NCBI RefSeq assembly: GCF_001440475.1
Contig: NZ_LLYB01000086.1
Location: forward strand, 1-48,756
Direction of reading: 5' to 3'
DNA length: 48,756 nucleotides
DNA from: Bradyrhizobium lablabi
Lineage (GTDB): Bacteria; Pseudomonadota; Alphaproteobacteria; Rhizobiales; Xanthobacteraceae
Shown here: positions 1 through 8,199 of the stretch, in pieces
Layout: each line of letters starts with the position of its first letter
Numbering within the stretch: the stretch's first letter is position 1
Made by a program: the position numbers and the translations under genes
Notes under the pieces: generated by a model
Seen by the model: only the letters and a program-made list of their open reading frames with translations
What the model was told of the DNA's origin: nothing
Databases searched by the model: none

Positions 1-78
1 CTCGACGGCCAGCTCATGGTCGTCCTCGACGTCGATCGCGTTCTCGAAATCGTGCCGAAAACAACCCTCGCAGCGTAA
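1..78 (+). CDS. cheW: CheW chemotaxis coupling protein, C-terminal end only
   Basis: The open frame runs from the window edge to a TAA at 76-78 and encodes 25 residues (LDGQLMVVLDVDRVLEIVPK and five more). A 'vvLDv(d)rvl' ending is typical of the last strand and helix of CheW, the adaptor that couples chemoreceptors to the CheA kinase. The gene lies directly upstream of cheY and cheR, which supports the call. The rest is outside the window, so a CheW-like domain of another protein cannot be excluded. Confidence 0.6.
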   Translation, partial: LDGQLMVVLDVDRVLEIVPKTTLAA

Positions 79-105
79 CGCCGCGCGTCAAGCAAGGAGG
101 CCAAC

Positions 106-495
<390 letters not shown>

Positions 496-526
496 ATCTT
501 ATCCGCTTGCCCTTGAGAGGCTACCC

Positions 527-1399
527 GTGACCCCGCCAGACTATGAGTATCTGCGTAAGCTCTTGAAGGATCATTCCGGTCTCGATCTGTCCGCAGACAA
601 GCAGTATCTGATCGAAAGCCGTCTGCTTCCGCTATCGCGCAAATGCGGCGTGGCGGGCATCGGCGAACTTGTGCAGAAAATGAAGGGCGGGTCGTCATCG
701 ATCATCGCCCAGGTGGTCGAAGCCATGACCACCAACGAGACCTTCTTCTTCCGCGACAAGATTCCGTTCGAGCATTTCCGCGATACGATCGTGCCGGAGA
801 TGTTGAAGGCGCGTGCCGGCCGCAAGAGCATCCGGATATGGTGCGCCGCCGGCTCGACCGGCCAGGAGCCGTATTCGCTCGCGATGTCGCTGAAGGAAAT
901 GGGCCCGGCGCTTGCCGGCTGGCGCACCGAGATCATCGCCACCGACCTGTCGCAGGAAGTGCTGGAGAAATCGAAATCGGGAATCTACAGCCAGTTCGAG
1001 GTCCAGCGCGGTCTTCCGATTCAACTGCTCGTCAAATATTTCAAGCAGAACGGCGAATTGTGGCAGATCAGTCCGGAGCTGCGCGGCATGGTGCAGCATC
1101 GCCAGCTCAATCTGCTGCACGACTTCTCCCTGCTCGGCAATTTCGACGTCATCTTCTGCCGCAACGTGCTGATCTATTTCGATCAGGAAACCAAGATCAA
1201 CATCTTCGGCCGTCTCGCCAAGGCGATGGAGCCGGACGGCTTCCTGGTGCTGGGCGCGGCGGAAACGGTCGTCGGCCTGACCGACGTGTTCAAGCCGTTC
1301 CCGGACAAGCGCGGCCTCTATCGGCCGAGCGGTGCACGGGCGGCATCCCCGCAGGCCGGCGCGTCGATGCCTAAAATCGCCGCGATGGCGGGACGGTGA
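527..1399 (+). CDS. cheR: CheR chemoreceptor glutamate methyltransferase
   Basis: The 290-residue product has the CheR layout: an N-terminal helical domain (about 1-75, containing NETFFFRD, the usual NExxFFRD-type motif) and a C-terminal SAM-binding methyltransferase fold (about 90-270). Motifs seen are IRIWCAAGSTGQEPYS for the SAM-binding loop, ATDLS for the acidic strand end, and FDVIFCRNVLIYFD. It would transfer methyl groups from SAM to glutamates of chemoreceptors for adaptation. The start is GTG at 527. The C-terminal 25 residues or so are Ala/Gly-rich and look like a flexible tail. No cheB is visible downstream; the next gene is PilZ-like. Confidence 0.92.
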   Translation: MTPPDYEYLRKLLKDHSGLDLSADKQYLIESRLLPLSRKCGVAGIGELVQKMKGGSSSIIAQVVEAMTTNETFFFRDKIPFEHFRDTIVPEMLKARAGRKSIRIWCAAGSTGQEPYSLAMSLKEMGPALAGWRTEIIATDLSQEVLEKSKSGIYSQFEVQRGLPIQLLVKYFKQNGELWQISPELRGMVQHRQLNLLHDFSLLGNFDVIFCRNVLIYFDQETKINIFGRLAKAMEPDGFLVLGAAETVVGLTDVFKPFPDKRGLYRPSGARAASPQAGASMPKIAAMAGR

Positions 1400-1402
1400 G
1401 CG

Positions 1403-1723
1403 ATGACGGAAGACGGCAAGGGCGCGGAGCGGGTCACGTTCAGCCGGGGCTATGACGTCTGCCTCATGGCGATCGACGGCACCTGGCGGCGGGACTGCCA
1501 GCTCAACGCGATCTCGGACACCGACGCCACGCTGACGGTGGAAGGCTCCATTCAAGGCCTCAATCTCAAGGAGTTCTTCCTGCTCTTGTCCTCGACCGGC
1601 CTCGCCTACCGCCGTTGCGAGCTTGTTCGCGTCAACGGCACGGAAATGGACATTCGCTTCCTGCGCGGCAAGCACGGCAAGAAGAAATCGGGTGCTTCGT
1701 CAAAGGCCGAAGCGGAAGCCTAA
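1403..1723 (+). CDS. PilZ-like domain protein of the chemotaxis locus
   Basis: This 106-residue protein starts 3 bases after cheR and is probably translationally coupled to it. The body (about 10-90) reads like a PilZ beta-barrel: a GTWRRDC strand, then an ISDTDA turn in place of the usual (D/N)xSxxG, then VEGSI and a LLSSTGLAYRRCELV segment. The classical RxxxR motif for c-di-GMP is not clean (RVTFSR near residue 10) and the second motif is altered, so c-di-GMP binding is uncertain. The tail is Lys/Ala/Ser/Glu-rich. Its place next to cheR suggests a role in motility control. The PilZ call is from pattern recognition only. Confidence 0.65.
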   Translation: MTEDGKGAERVTFSRGYDVCLMAIDGTWRRDCQLNAISDTDATLTVEGSIQGLNLKEFFLLLSSTGLAYRRCELVRVNGTEMDIRFLRGKHGKKKSGASSKAEAEA

Positions 1724-1975
1724 GGTGCGATCGGTTCCCACCGGCCGATTAGATCGGCAGCAGGCGGTTGTCCGGCCCGAACAAGCAAGGCCGTGGCTCA
1801 TATTGTTGAGCGCTACGTCGAGCTTCTCCATCGTCGTGGCGGCATCCGGGTCCGAGCGCCGATGGCATGCCGGACACCAGGCAGCGATCGCAGCAGGTGG
1901 TTAATGGCGCGGGAAAGCCGGGGAGAAAATTTGCGGGAACATCCGAGGCTCCAGCAGGACGGCGCCGTGCCGTCC

Positions 1976-2314
1976 TTATGCCCCGACGACCGCAAGCGTC
2001 GGCAGGCTGGCGGCGTATGGATCGTCCGCGCCGGAGCCGAGCAGGGAGCGCAGGGCGATGCCAAGATTGACCTCGCAGGCCTGCACCGCGGCGGCCGCCT
2101 TCATGTAGCGAGGCGACACGTCGTCGAGGACGATGACGCCGGTGGAACTTTCCGGGCCGCCGGCTGAGGTATTCCTGGCGATCATCTCTTCAATCCGCCG
2201 CAGGCTGCTCTGGACATGCTCAATCAGGCCGGCGAGGTCCGAAACCACGGCGTGGCGGGCGTCATTCGGGTCGTGGGACGCCGGTGCGCCGCCGTCGCCA
2301 GCTGCGTTCAGCAT
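1976..2314 (-). CDS. Small conserved-looking protein of unknown function
   Basis: A 112-residue protein that I do not recognise. Its start ATG (2312-2314 on the opposite strand) has a good ribosome site (AAGGAG) 7-8 bases upstream, which argues that it is real. There is no signal peptide or membrane segment. Two helical stretches are predicted by eye: about 20-48 (LAGLIEHVQSSLRRIEEMI, heptad-like) and about 70-95 (YMKAAAAVQACEVNLGIALRSLL). It lies convergent to the PilZ gene and divergent from the FixJ-type regulator gene; the 252 bases before the PilZ gene end show nothing else. Confidence 0.6.
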   Translation of the reverse strand: MLNAAGDGGAPASHDPNDARHAVVSDLAGLIEHVQSSLRRIEEMIARNTSAGGPESSTGVIVLDDVSPRYMKAAAAVQACEVNLGIALRSLLGSGADDPYAASLPTLAVVGA

Positions 2315-2375
2315 GAGTGCACTCCTTAGTTACGTTTTTAGGCGTGCGTTGCTACTTGTGCGTTAAGCCGTGGTC

Positions 2376-2437
2376 CCGTACAAATACGGTCCGGTATGGT
2401 GTTGAATACCGTTATCCGAGTGTGAGTCACATTCAAC
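2376..2437 (+). promoter_or_regulatory. Cluster of nested palindromes upstream of the FixJ-type regulator gene
   Basis: Four symmetric elements lie in 62 bases: CCGTA-N4-TACGG (2376-2389), GGTAT-N8-ATACC (2393-2410), GTTGAAT (2401-2407) paired with ATTCAAC (2431-2437), and TGTGA-G-TCACA (2421-2431). They sit between two divergent genes, 20-80 bases before the ATG at 2457. They look like operator sites, possibly for autoregulation. The binding protein is unknown. Confidence 0.45.
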
Positions 2438-2456
2438 CACGCATGGACGATGGAAC

Positions 2457-3098
2457 ATGGCTGAAAAGGCCCCCTCCCGCGGGGAGATCTTCGTAGTCGA
2501 TGACGACCCTGCCGTTCGCGACACGCTTTCGATGGTTCTGACGGCAGGCGGTTATCAGGTCATCTGTTTTGCCGACGGCGCCGCGCTGCTGGCGATTGCA
2601 CGAACGCGAACGCCAGCCTGCATCCTGCTCGATGTGCATATCCCCGGTAAGTCCGGTCTCGATATTCTGAAAGAGCTGCATGGCGAGGACTATCCTGCGC
2701 CGATCTTCATGATCTCAGGGCAGGGCGACATCGCCATGGCGGTCAGCGCCATCAAGAACGGCGCGCTGGACTTCATCGAGAAGCCGTTCCGTGGCAGCGA
2801 AATCGTGGCAAGGCTCGATGAGGCGATCGAGGCCTACGCCCGCCGGCAGGCGCAGAACGCGCCGTCGCGGATTGCGACCATGCATTTCCCGGGGCGGGAA
2901 CCGCTCACGCGGCGCGAGCGCGAGGTGCTGGAGCAGTTCACCGCCGGCGCTTCCAACAAGGAAGCAGGGCGGCATCTCGGGATCAGCCCGCGCACGATCG
3001 AGGATCACCGCGCCAATATCATGAAGAAGCTCGGCGCGCGGAATGCCGCCGATCTGGTCCGCATCGTGATGACCACCCAGCGTCAGGGCCAGATCTGA
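2457..3098 (+). CDS. FixJ/NarL-type two-component response regulator
   Basis: The 213-residue protein has a receiver domain (about 9-125: VVDDDP, phospho-acceptor D59 in LLDVHIPGKSGLD, switch Ser in MISGQGD, Lys in EKPF) and a LuxR-type helix-turn-helix (about 145-207: LTRREREVLEQFTAG, GISPRTIEDHRANIMKKLG). This arrangement, with DISGQGD-like and EKPF motifs, is that of FixJ-family transcription factors, which dimerise when phosphorylated. The C-terminal seven residues are disordered. The partner kinase is not certain; the large hybrid kinase just downstream on the opposite strand is one candidate. The promoter region is rich in palindromes (2376-2437). Confidence 0.9.
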   Translation: MAEKAPSRGEIFVVDDDPAVRDTLSMVLTAGGYQVICFADGAALLAIARTRTPACILLDVHIPGKSGLDILKELHGEDYPAPIFMISGQGDIAMAVSAIKNGALDFIEKPFRGSEIVARLDEAIEAYARRQAQNAPSRIATMHFPGREPLTRREREVLEQFTAGASNKEAGRHLGISPRTIEDHRANIMKKLGARNAADLVRIVMTTQRQGQI

Positions 3099-3164
3099 TC
3101 GCGGGCGCAGTGGCCTGATCGCAGACAAACCGGTGCACCCGGCGCAGATCTGCGGTGGCCGCGT

Positions 3165-6100
3165 TCAATCGGTGAGCGCTTTCCGGATCATGATCGCCAT
3201 GTCGGATTTCCGATAGGGCTTGGCGAGCAGCATCACGCCTTCATCGAGCCGGCCGTGGTGAATGATGGCGTTCTCGGTATAGCCCGACGTGAACAGCACC
3301 TTCAACTCGGGCTTTACCTTCAATATCTCGTCGGCCAGCTGGCGGCCGTTCATGCCGGGCATGATCACGTCGGTGAACAGAAGGTCGAAGGCGTGGCCGG
3401 CGTGGACGAGCGCGAGAGCTTCGGTCGCGTTCGCCGCATCCAGCGTGACGTAACCGAGGGAGTGCAGCTGCGCCAGCACATAGTCGCGCACCAGCTTGTC
3501 GTCTTCCACCACCAGGATGGTCTCGTGGCCGCCCTCGACCGTCGGCGCCAGCGTCGCCTCGGTTGCCGGCAAGGTGCCCATGGCGGGCGGCAGGTACATC
3601 TTGATCGTCGTGCCGTGGCCCTCTTCGCTGTAGATCATGATGTGGCCCGCCGATTGCTTGACGAAGCCGTACACCATGCTGAGTCCAAGGCCGGTGCCCT
3701 TGCCCGGGCCCTTGGAGGTGAAGAACGGATTGAACACCTTGTCGAGCACCGCGGCGGGGATGCCGGTGCCGGTATCGCTCACCGCGATCATGGCGTAGCG
3801 GCCCGGCCGGACGTCGCTGTGCATCCTCGCATAATTCTCGTCGAGCACGACGAAGCCGGTTTCGATGATCAGTTTGCCGCCATCTGGCATGGCGTCGCGG
3901 GCGTTGAGGGCCAGGTTGAGGATCGCGGTGGCGAGCTGATTGGGATCGACGATCGCCGGGCACGTCTCGTCCTCGAACACGGATTCGATCTCGACATGCT
4001 CGCCGAGCGTTCGCTGCAGCAGTTTCGCGGTGTCGATGATCAGCGTGTTGACGTCGGTTACCTTCGGCTCGAGCGGCTGCTTGCGCGCGAAGGCGAGCAG
4101 GTGCTGGGTGAGATCGGCGCCGCGCGATGCCGCCTCGTCGATCATTCGCGTGATGGCGGCAAGCTGCGGCTCACCCTTGACGGCATCGGCGAGAATTTCG
4201 ATCGTTCCCGTGATCACCGTCAGGATGTTGTTGAAGTCGTGCGCGATACCGCCGGTGAGCTGCCCCATCGCCTCCATCTTCTCGGCCTGCCGGATCCTGT
4301 CCTCGGCGGCGATCTTGTCGGTGAGATCGCGGACGAATGCGTTGAATACGAAGCCGCCGCGCGTCCTCAGCGCGGCGATGCTCAGCTCCACCGTGATCTC
4401 CTTCCCGTCCCTCCGCCTGATCTGAAGTTCGCGCCGGGGCTGACGGACCGCCTCGCCGCCGGAAAGCAGGAAGGCTTCCAGGGCTTTCTTGAGGGGGCCT
4501 TGCCCGTCCCGCCGGCCCATCAGGTCGAACACATTCTTCCCGAATGCTTCATCGCGCGGCCAGCCGAAGATATTTTCGGCCTGCGCATTCCAGTCCCGGA
4601 TGAAGCCCTGCTCATCGACCTGGACGAAGGCGTCGAGCGCGGTGTCGACGATGCCACGGGCAAGTTGCTCGCTTTCGCGCAGCGCCTCCTGTGCCAGCCG
4701 GCTCTCGGTCATGTCGCGGCCGACGAAGAAGAAGCGCCTGACTGGCTCGGACCATGTTCCGAGCCATGACAGCCATACCTCTCGGCCGTCCTTGTGAATG
4801 CAGCGCGTGTCGGAAAGCTTCGGACGCTCGCCGCGCCGCGCCGCGCGCATTTCCCGCCGCGAGTTCTCGAGATGGTCGGGATGGATGAAGTCCTCCCCGC
4901 TGCGGCCGATCATTTCCTCCGGCCGGTAGCCCAATATCGCCTTGCAGCTCGGGCTGATCTGAACCAGGTTCCCGCGGGAATCCATCACCATGATCAGATC
5001 CTGCGAGGTCTCGAAAATGCGGCGAAGCTCTTCGGTCTGTTGCCGCAGCACCTGCCGGGTCTCGTTGGCTTCGGTGATGTCGCGCGCCACGTTCGAGATG
5101 CCGATGATCGCTCCCGAGGGCGACTTGATCGGGGAAATGCTGAGCGAAACTTCGAGCCGCCTGCCGTCCTTTCGCAGGCGCACCGTTTCGCTGTGCTCGA
5201 TGCTTTCACCCCAGCTGATCCGGCGCAACGCGTCCTGCAACTCCGGCAGCCGGTCCTTGGGTACGAGCAGGGTGATGTTCTTGCCCGCGGCTTCCGCCGC
5301 GCTGTAGCCGAACAGCCGCTCCGCTGCCGAGTTCCAGCCGGTGATGGTGCCGTCGAGCGACGTCGTGATGATGGCATCGTTGGACGATTCGACCGCAGCG
5401 CTGAATAGTCGCTCGCGCTCGGCATGATGGTCGCGCGCGGCCACGGTGCGGCGATGCTCCTGCACCTCGCGTTCGAGAGCGGCGGTCTTCGCATTCACTT
5501 CGTCGATCGCCTGCGCAAACGCGCGCGCAAGTACGCCGGTCTCCCCGCGTGCTTCGACCGGAATGGAGATCCTCTTGTTACTGGCCACGCCCTGCACGGC
5601 TTCGGTCAACTGGACGATCGGGCGGGTCAGCGATCTCGCGACCAGCAGGGCCAGCACGACCGCGCCCGACATCGCGATGCCGCCGACCAGAAGGGAAGCA
5701 TTTCTGATGCTCGTGGCCGGCGCCATGATGACGGAGTTGGGCGCCGTTTGAATGACGCCAGCCCATTCGACCCCCGCCAGAAGCGCGGGCGCGAAGGCTA
5801 TTCCACCCGGCTGTCCGGCTTGATCGGGCACGATATCAGCGCTGGCTTGCATTGCCCCGGCCTGCGACGCCAGATGCGGGAAGTCGGCTTTCCAGTTGTT
5901 CGGCTTGCCGAGCAACGCGCCGAACTCGCGCGAGCGATCGGGATGAATGAGGTAGTCGCCGTCCTTGTTGACGACGTATATGGTCTCGCCAGGCAATACC
6001 GACGACCTGATGCGGTCGAACGCACGCCGCATGTCGAGATTGATCATGAAAAGGCCGAACCGTTTGCCGTCGTCTGCAAATATCGGCGTCGCGATGCGAA

Positions 6101-6671
6101 GCGTCGGCCTGTGCACCTCCTCGATCAGTCCGTTCCGGCGACCCAGATCGAGCGACGAGACGTAGATTTGTCCGGGGCTTAGCCGGATCGTTGCCGGGAA
6201 GTAGCTGCGACTGTCTCTCTTCAGCAATCCCTCTTCGGGTACAATCCGAACCGTATCATTCGGTCCCGCGCGATCGACGCGGACAAGCTCCCGGCCATTA
6301 TCGTCAACGCCTATGATCCGAAGCATCGCATAGGCGGGCTTGGCTTCGAGTTCGGCTGCGAAATCCGAGGCAAGGCGGTCGCGCCAGGTCTTTTCGGAGA
6401 CACCATCGACCGGATCTATACCGCCGGATCTGCGGGCGCGGATCAATCCGTGCAGCGCCGCTGCGGAACGAAAGCTCGCAACATCGCCGGTTGCGCTGGC
6501 CGCGTAGTATTCGAGGTCGGTGGCAAGTTGCCGTGATTGCGTCTCGATGCGGTCGCGGGCGCGCAGCAGGAGCGCCTGTTCCAGGTTGCGATAGCTCAGC
6601 CATCCGACCGCGGAAACCGCGATCGCGACCAACGCAATCATCGCGATGGCAAGCCTCGTTGTGAGCGTCAT
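3165..6671 (-). CDS. Membrane hybrid sensor histidine kinase (dCache-HAMP-PAS3-HisKA-HATPase-REC)
   Basis: The 1168-residue protein starts with a membrane segment (about 5-27), then a long periplasmic sensor resembling a double-Cache domain (about 30-330, with YVVNKDGDYLIHPD), a second membrane segment (about 335-357) and HAMP. Three PAS domains follow (about 430-800; GWNSAAERLFGYS, QISPSCKAILGYR, RDWNAQAENIFGWP). The kinase core has the H-box GGIAHDFNN and the ATP-lid GTGLGLSMVYG, and a C-terminal receiver carries the acceptor Asp near 1101 (LLFTDVIMPGMNG) and AKPY. I chose the ATG at 6671; a TTG at 6707 would add 12 residues. It lies 67 bases after a single-receiver gene on the same strand, which may be its partner. 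The ligand is unknown. Confidence 0.9.
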   Translation of the reverse strand: MTLTTRLAIAMIALVAIAVSAVGWLSYRNLEQALLLRARDRIETQSRQLATDLEYYAASATGDVASFRSAAALHGLIRARRSGGIDPVDGVSEKTWRDRLASDFAAELEAKPAYAMLRIIGVDDNGRELVRVDRAGPNDTVRIVPEEGLLKRDSRSYFPATIRLSPGQIYVSSLDLGRRNGLIEEVHRPTLRIATPIFADDGKRFGLFMINLDMRRAFDRIRSSVLPGETIYVVNKDGDYLIHPDRSREFGALLGKPNNWKADFPHLASQAGAMQASADIVPDQAGQPGGIAFAPALLAGVEWAGVIQTAPNSVIMAPATSIRNASLLVGGIAMSGAVVLALLVARSLTRPIVQLTEAVQGVASNKRISIPVEARGETGVLARAFAQAIDEVNAKTAALEREVQEHRRTVAARDHHAERERLFSAAVESSNDAIITTSLDGTITGWNSAAERLFGYSAAEAAGKNITLLVPKDRLPELQDALRRISWGESIEHSETVRLRKDGRRLEVSLSISPIKSPSGAIIGISNVARDITEANETRQVLRQQTEELRRIFETSQDLIMVMDSRGNLVQISPSCKAILGYRPEEMIGRSGEDFIHPDHLENSRREMRAARRGERPKLSDTRCIHKDGREVWLSWLGTWSEPVRRFFFVGRDMTESRLAQEALRESEQLARGIVDTALDAFVQVDEQGFIRDWNAQAENIFGWPRDEAFGKNVFDLMGRRDGQGPLKKALEAFLLSGGEAVRQPRRELQIRRRDGKEITVELSIAALRTRGGFVFNAFVRDLTDKIAAEDRIRQAEKMEAMGQLTGGIAHDFNNILTVITGTIEILADAVKGEPQLAAITRMIDEAASRGADLTQHLLAFARKQPLEPKVTDVNTLIIDTAKLLQRTLGEHVEIESVFEDETCPAIVDPNQLATAILNLALNARDAMPDGGKLIIETGFVVLDENYARMHSDVRPGRYAMIAVSDTGTGIPAAVLDKVFNPFFTSKGPGKGTGLGLSMVYGFVKQSAGHIMIYSEEGHGTTIKMYLPPAMGTLPATEATLAPTVEGGHETILVVEDDKLVRDYVLAQLHSLGYVTLDAANATEALALVHAGHAFDLLFTDVIMPGMNGRQLADEILKVKPELKVLFTSGYTENAIIHHGRLDEGVMLLAKPYRKSDMAIMIRKALTD

Positions 6672-6738
6672 GTCGGTGCCCGCTCGCCCTCCCGCGCCGG
6701 CCGGCAAATCCGTCGGACTAAACCGATGCTATGGCGCA

Positions 6739-7164
6739 TTACGGGGAGGAAGCAACACCGCTGCGCGGCGGCAAGTCACGTTCGGCGGCCTCCAGGCAGC
6801 CCGTGACGGCAGCCAGGAGGTCGGCGGGCCGGAACGGCTTCTGCAGACTGGAGACCGCGCCAAGCTTGGTCGCCATGGTCAGGAAGTCCGGGGCCGTGTC
6901 CGATTCCGAGGCGACCGGCCGGCCGGAGATGACGATGATCGGCATTTGCGGCTGGTGCTGACGAACCATCCGCATGGTTTCAAATCCGTCCATTCCCGGC
7001 ATAAAAATGTCGAGGAACAGCAGATCGAAATCTCCGGTCTGACACAGGGCGAGACCTTTTCGGCCGTCATTCGCCGTGACCACGCTGTGGCCGGCACGCT
7101 CCAGCAGCAGGCGGATGGTCATCTGGACCGCCGCATCGTCATCCACGACCAATATTCGTGCCAA
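6739..7164 (-). CDS. Single-domain response regulator next to the hybrid kinase
   Basis: The product is a lone receiver domain of about 141 residues: ILVVDDD, acceptor D52 in LFLDIFMPGMDG, a switch Ser in VISGRP, and QKPF. There is no DNA-binding domain, so it is likely a phospho-relay shuttle or a protein-binding regulator. No ATG is well placed; the TTG at 7164 has GGAG about 10 bases upstream and begins directly at the first beta strand, so I use it. A longer TTG start at 7239 would add 25 residues with no domain. It is transcribed first, ahead of the hybrid kinase, suggesting a two-gene operon. The 218 bases up to the GntR gene show no feature. Confidence 0.82.
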   Translation of the reverse strand: MARILVVDDDAAVQMTIRLLLERAGHSVVTANDGRKGLALCQTGDFDLLFLDIFMPGMDGFETMRMVRQHQPQMPIIVISGRPVASESDTAPDFLTMATKLGAVSSLQKPFRPADLLAAVTGCLEAAERDLPPRSGVASSP

Positions 7165-7382
7165 AGTAAAAGTTCTCCGGGCCCCGCTGGAATCAAGTGC
7201 ACGGCGATCGAGTCTTGCCGAATCCCCGCATTGCTGCAACTGGTTCCCCTGCGGCGGCGTTCCGGCCGCACCGTCAGAAAGTCCCTATAAAATGCCCTTA
7301 TGCGCATGATGTCAGGCAGACACAGGCCAGGCGCAGCGAGCGTGATTCGTCGGTGCGAACGACGCAGCGAGGCCGCTTGCCG

Positions 7383-8102
7383 TCAGTTGCTGAGATATTC
7401 CGGATAACGCGAGCGAATCTGGGCGAGTTCGCTGAGCGTGCCCGACAAGTGGGTGCGCAGATGCTTCTGCGCCTCTTCGGGTTCGCCGGCACCGATCGCC
7501 TTCGTAATCAGCTTGTGATGCCGCACGATATCCTGCGCCTTGCCGGGTGAGGGCAGGTGCATCCGGCGCAAGCGATCGATATGTCCGCTGCGGCTGCGCA
7601 CCAGCGACCAGATGTCCTGCTTGTCGGTGGCGGCATAGAGCTGGGCGTGGAACTCGTTATCGGCGGCCATGAATTTTTCGAAGTCGCCGGCCTTGGCGAA
7701 TTGCTGCTGGCGGGCGATCGTCGCGTTGAGTTCGGCGGCGAAAGCTTGGTCATGACGCAGCGCCAGCATGCGGACGATTTCGAGCTCGACGGCCTGGCGC
7801 AGGAAATGCGCCTGCTGCGCCAGCCGCACGTCGACCCGGCTGACCACGGTCGCATATTGCGGAAAGACGTCGACCAGTCCTTCCTCCTCGAGCTTCATCA
7901 GCGCATCCCGGATCGGCGTCGAACTGACGCCGAATTGTCCGGCCAGCGCGGCGCGCGACAACGGCGACCCCGGCGGCAATTCCAGCGAAATGATCATGCC
8001 GCGCAGGCGCTCGAACACCTGCGGCGCCGCCTGACGGTCGCGATCGAGCCGGTCGGCGGAGCGCGGGGTAACGCGGCGGGGAGCGACTTGCGGTGGTGCC
8101 AT
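7383..8102 (-). CDS. GntR-family transcriptional regulator, FCD (FadR/VanR) subfamily
   Basis: The 239-residue protein has an N-terminal winged helix-turn-helix (about 25-90: PGSPLSRAALAGQFGVSSTPIRDALMKLEEEGLV is split across the domain) and an all-helical FCD effector domain (about 100-225) with candidate metal or ligand residues in ADNEFHAQLY and RHHKLI. FCD regulators usually sense small organic acids and repress adjacent catabolic genes. It is divergent from the ABC transporter and sugar-acid genes starting at 8200, and a perfect palindrome at 8140-8155 lies between. I infer that it represses that cluster and is released by a sugar acid or a breakdown product. Confidence 0.88.
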   Translation of the reverse strand: MAPPQVAPRRVTPRSADRLDRDRQAAPQVFERLRGMIISLELPPGSPLSRAALAGQFGVSSTPIRDALMKLEEEGLVDVFPQYATVVSRVDVRLAQQAHFLRQAVELEIVRMLALRHDQAFAAELNATIARQQQFAKAGDFEKFMAADNEFHAQLYAATDKQDIWSLVRSRSGHIDRLRRMHLPSPGKAQDIVRHHKLITKAIGAGEPEEAQKHLRTHLSGTLSELAQIRSRYPEYLSN

Positions 8103-8139
8103 TCGAGCCGGTCGTTCCAGAAGGGGCTTGCCTCAGATA

Positions 8140-8155
8140 CACTAATACATTAGTG
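8140..8155 (+). promoter_or_regulatory. Probable GntR operator, 16-bp perfect palindrome
   Basis: CACTAAT-AC-ATTAGTG is a perfect inverted repeat (7+2+7) in the 97-base gap between the divergent GntR gene and the ABC transporter operon. It lies 37 bases before the GntR start and 45 bases before the transporter start, where it could control both promoters. GntR/FCD proteins typically bind short AT-containing palindromes of this size. Confidence 0.65.
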
Positions 8156-8199
8156 CATCTCCCCCAAGAGCGTCAACGATAGACCGGAGGAGATGCACA

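Noticed and set aside
2421..2431. TGTGAGTCACA as a CRP site
   Set aside because: The half sites are right but the spacer is one base rather than six, so a CRP dimer would not fit; kept only as part of the palindrome cluster.
3255..4769. 504-codon plus-strand frame within the hybrid kinase gene
   Set aside because: It is a shadow of the kinase coding strand with no recognisable domain or ribosome site.
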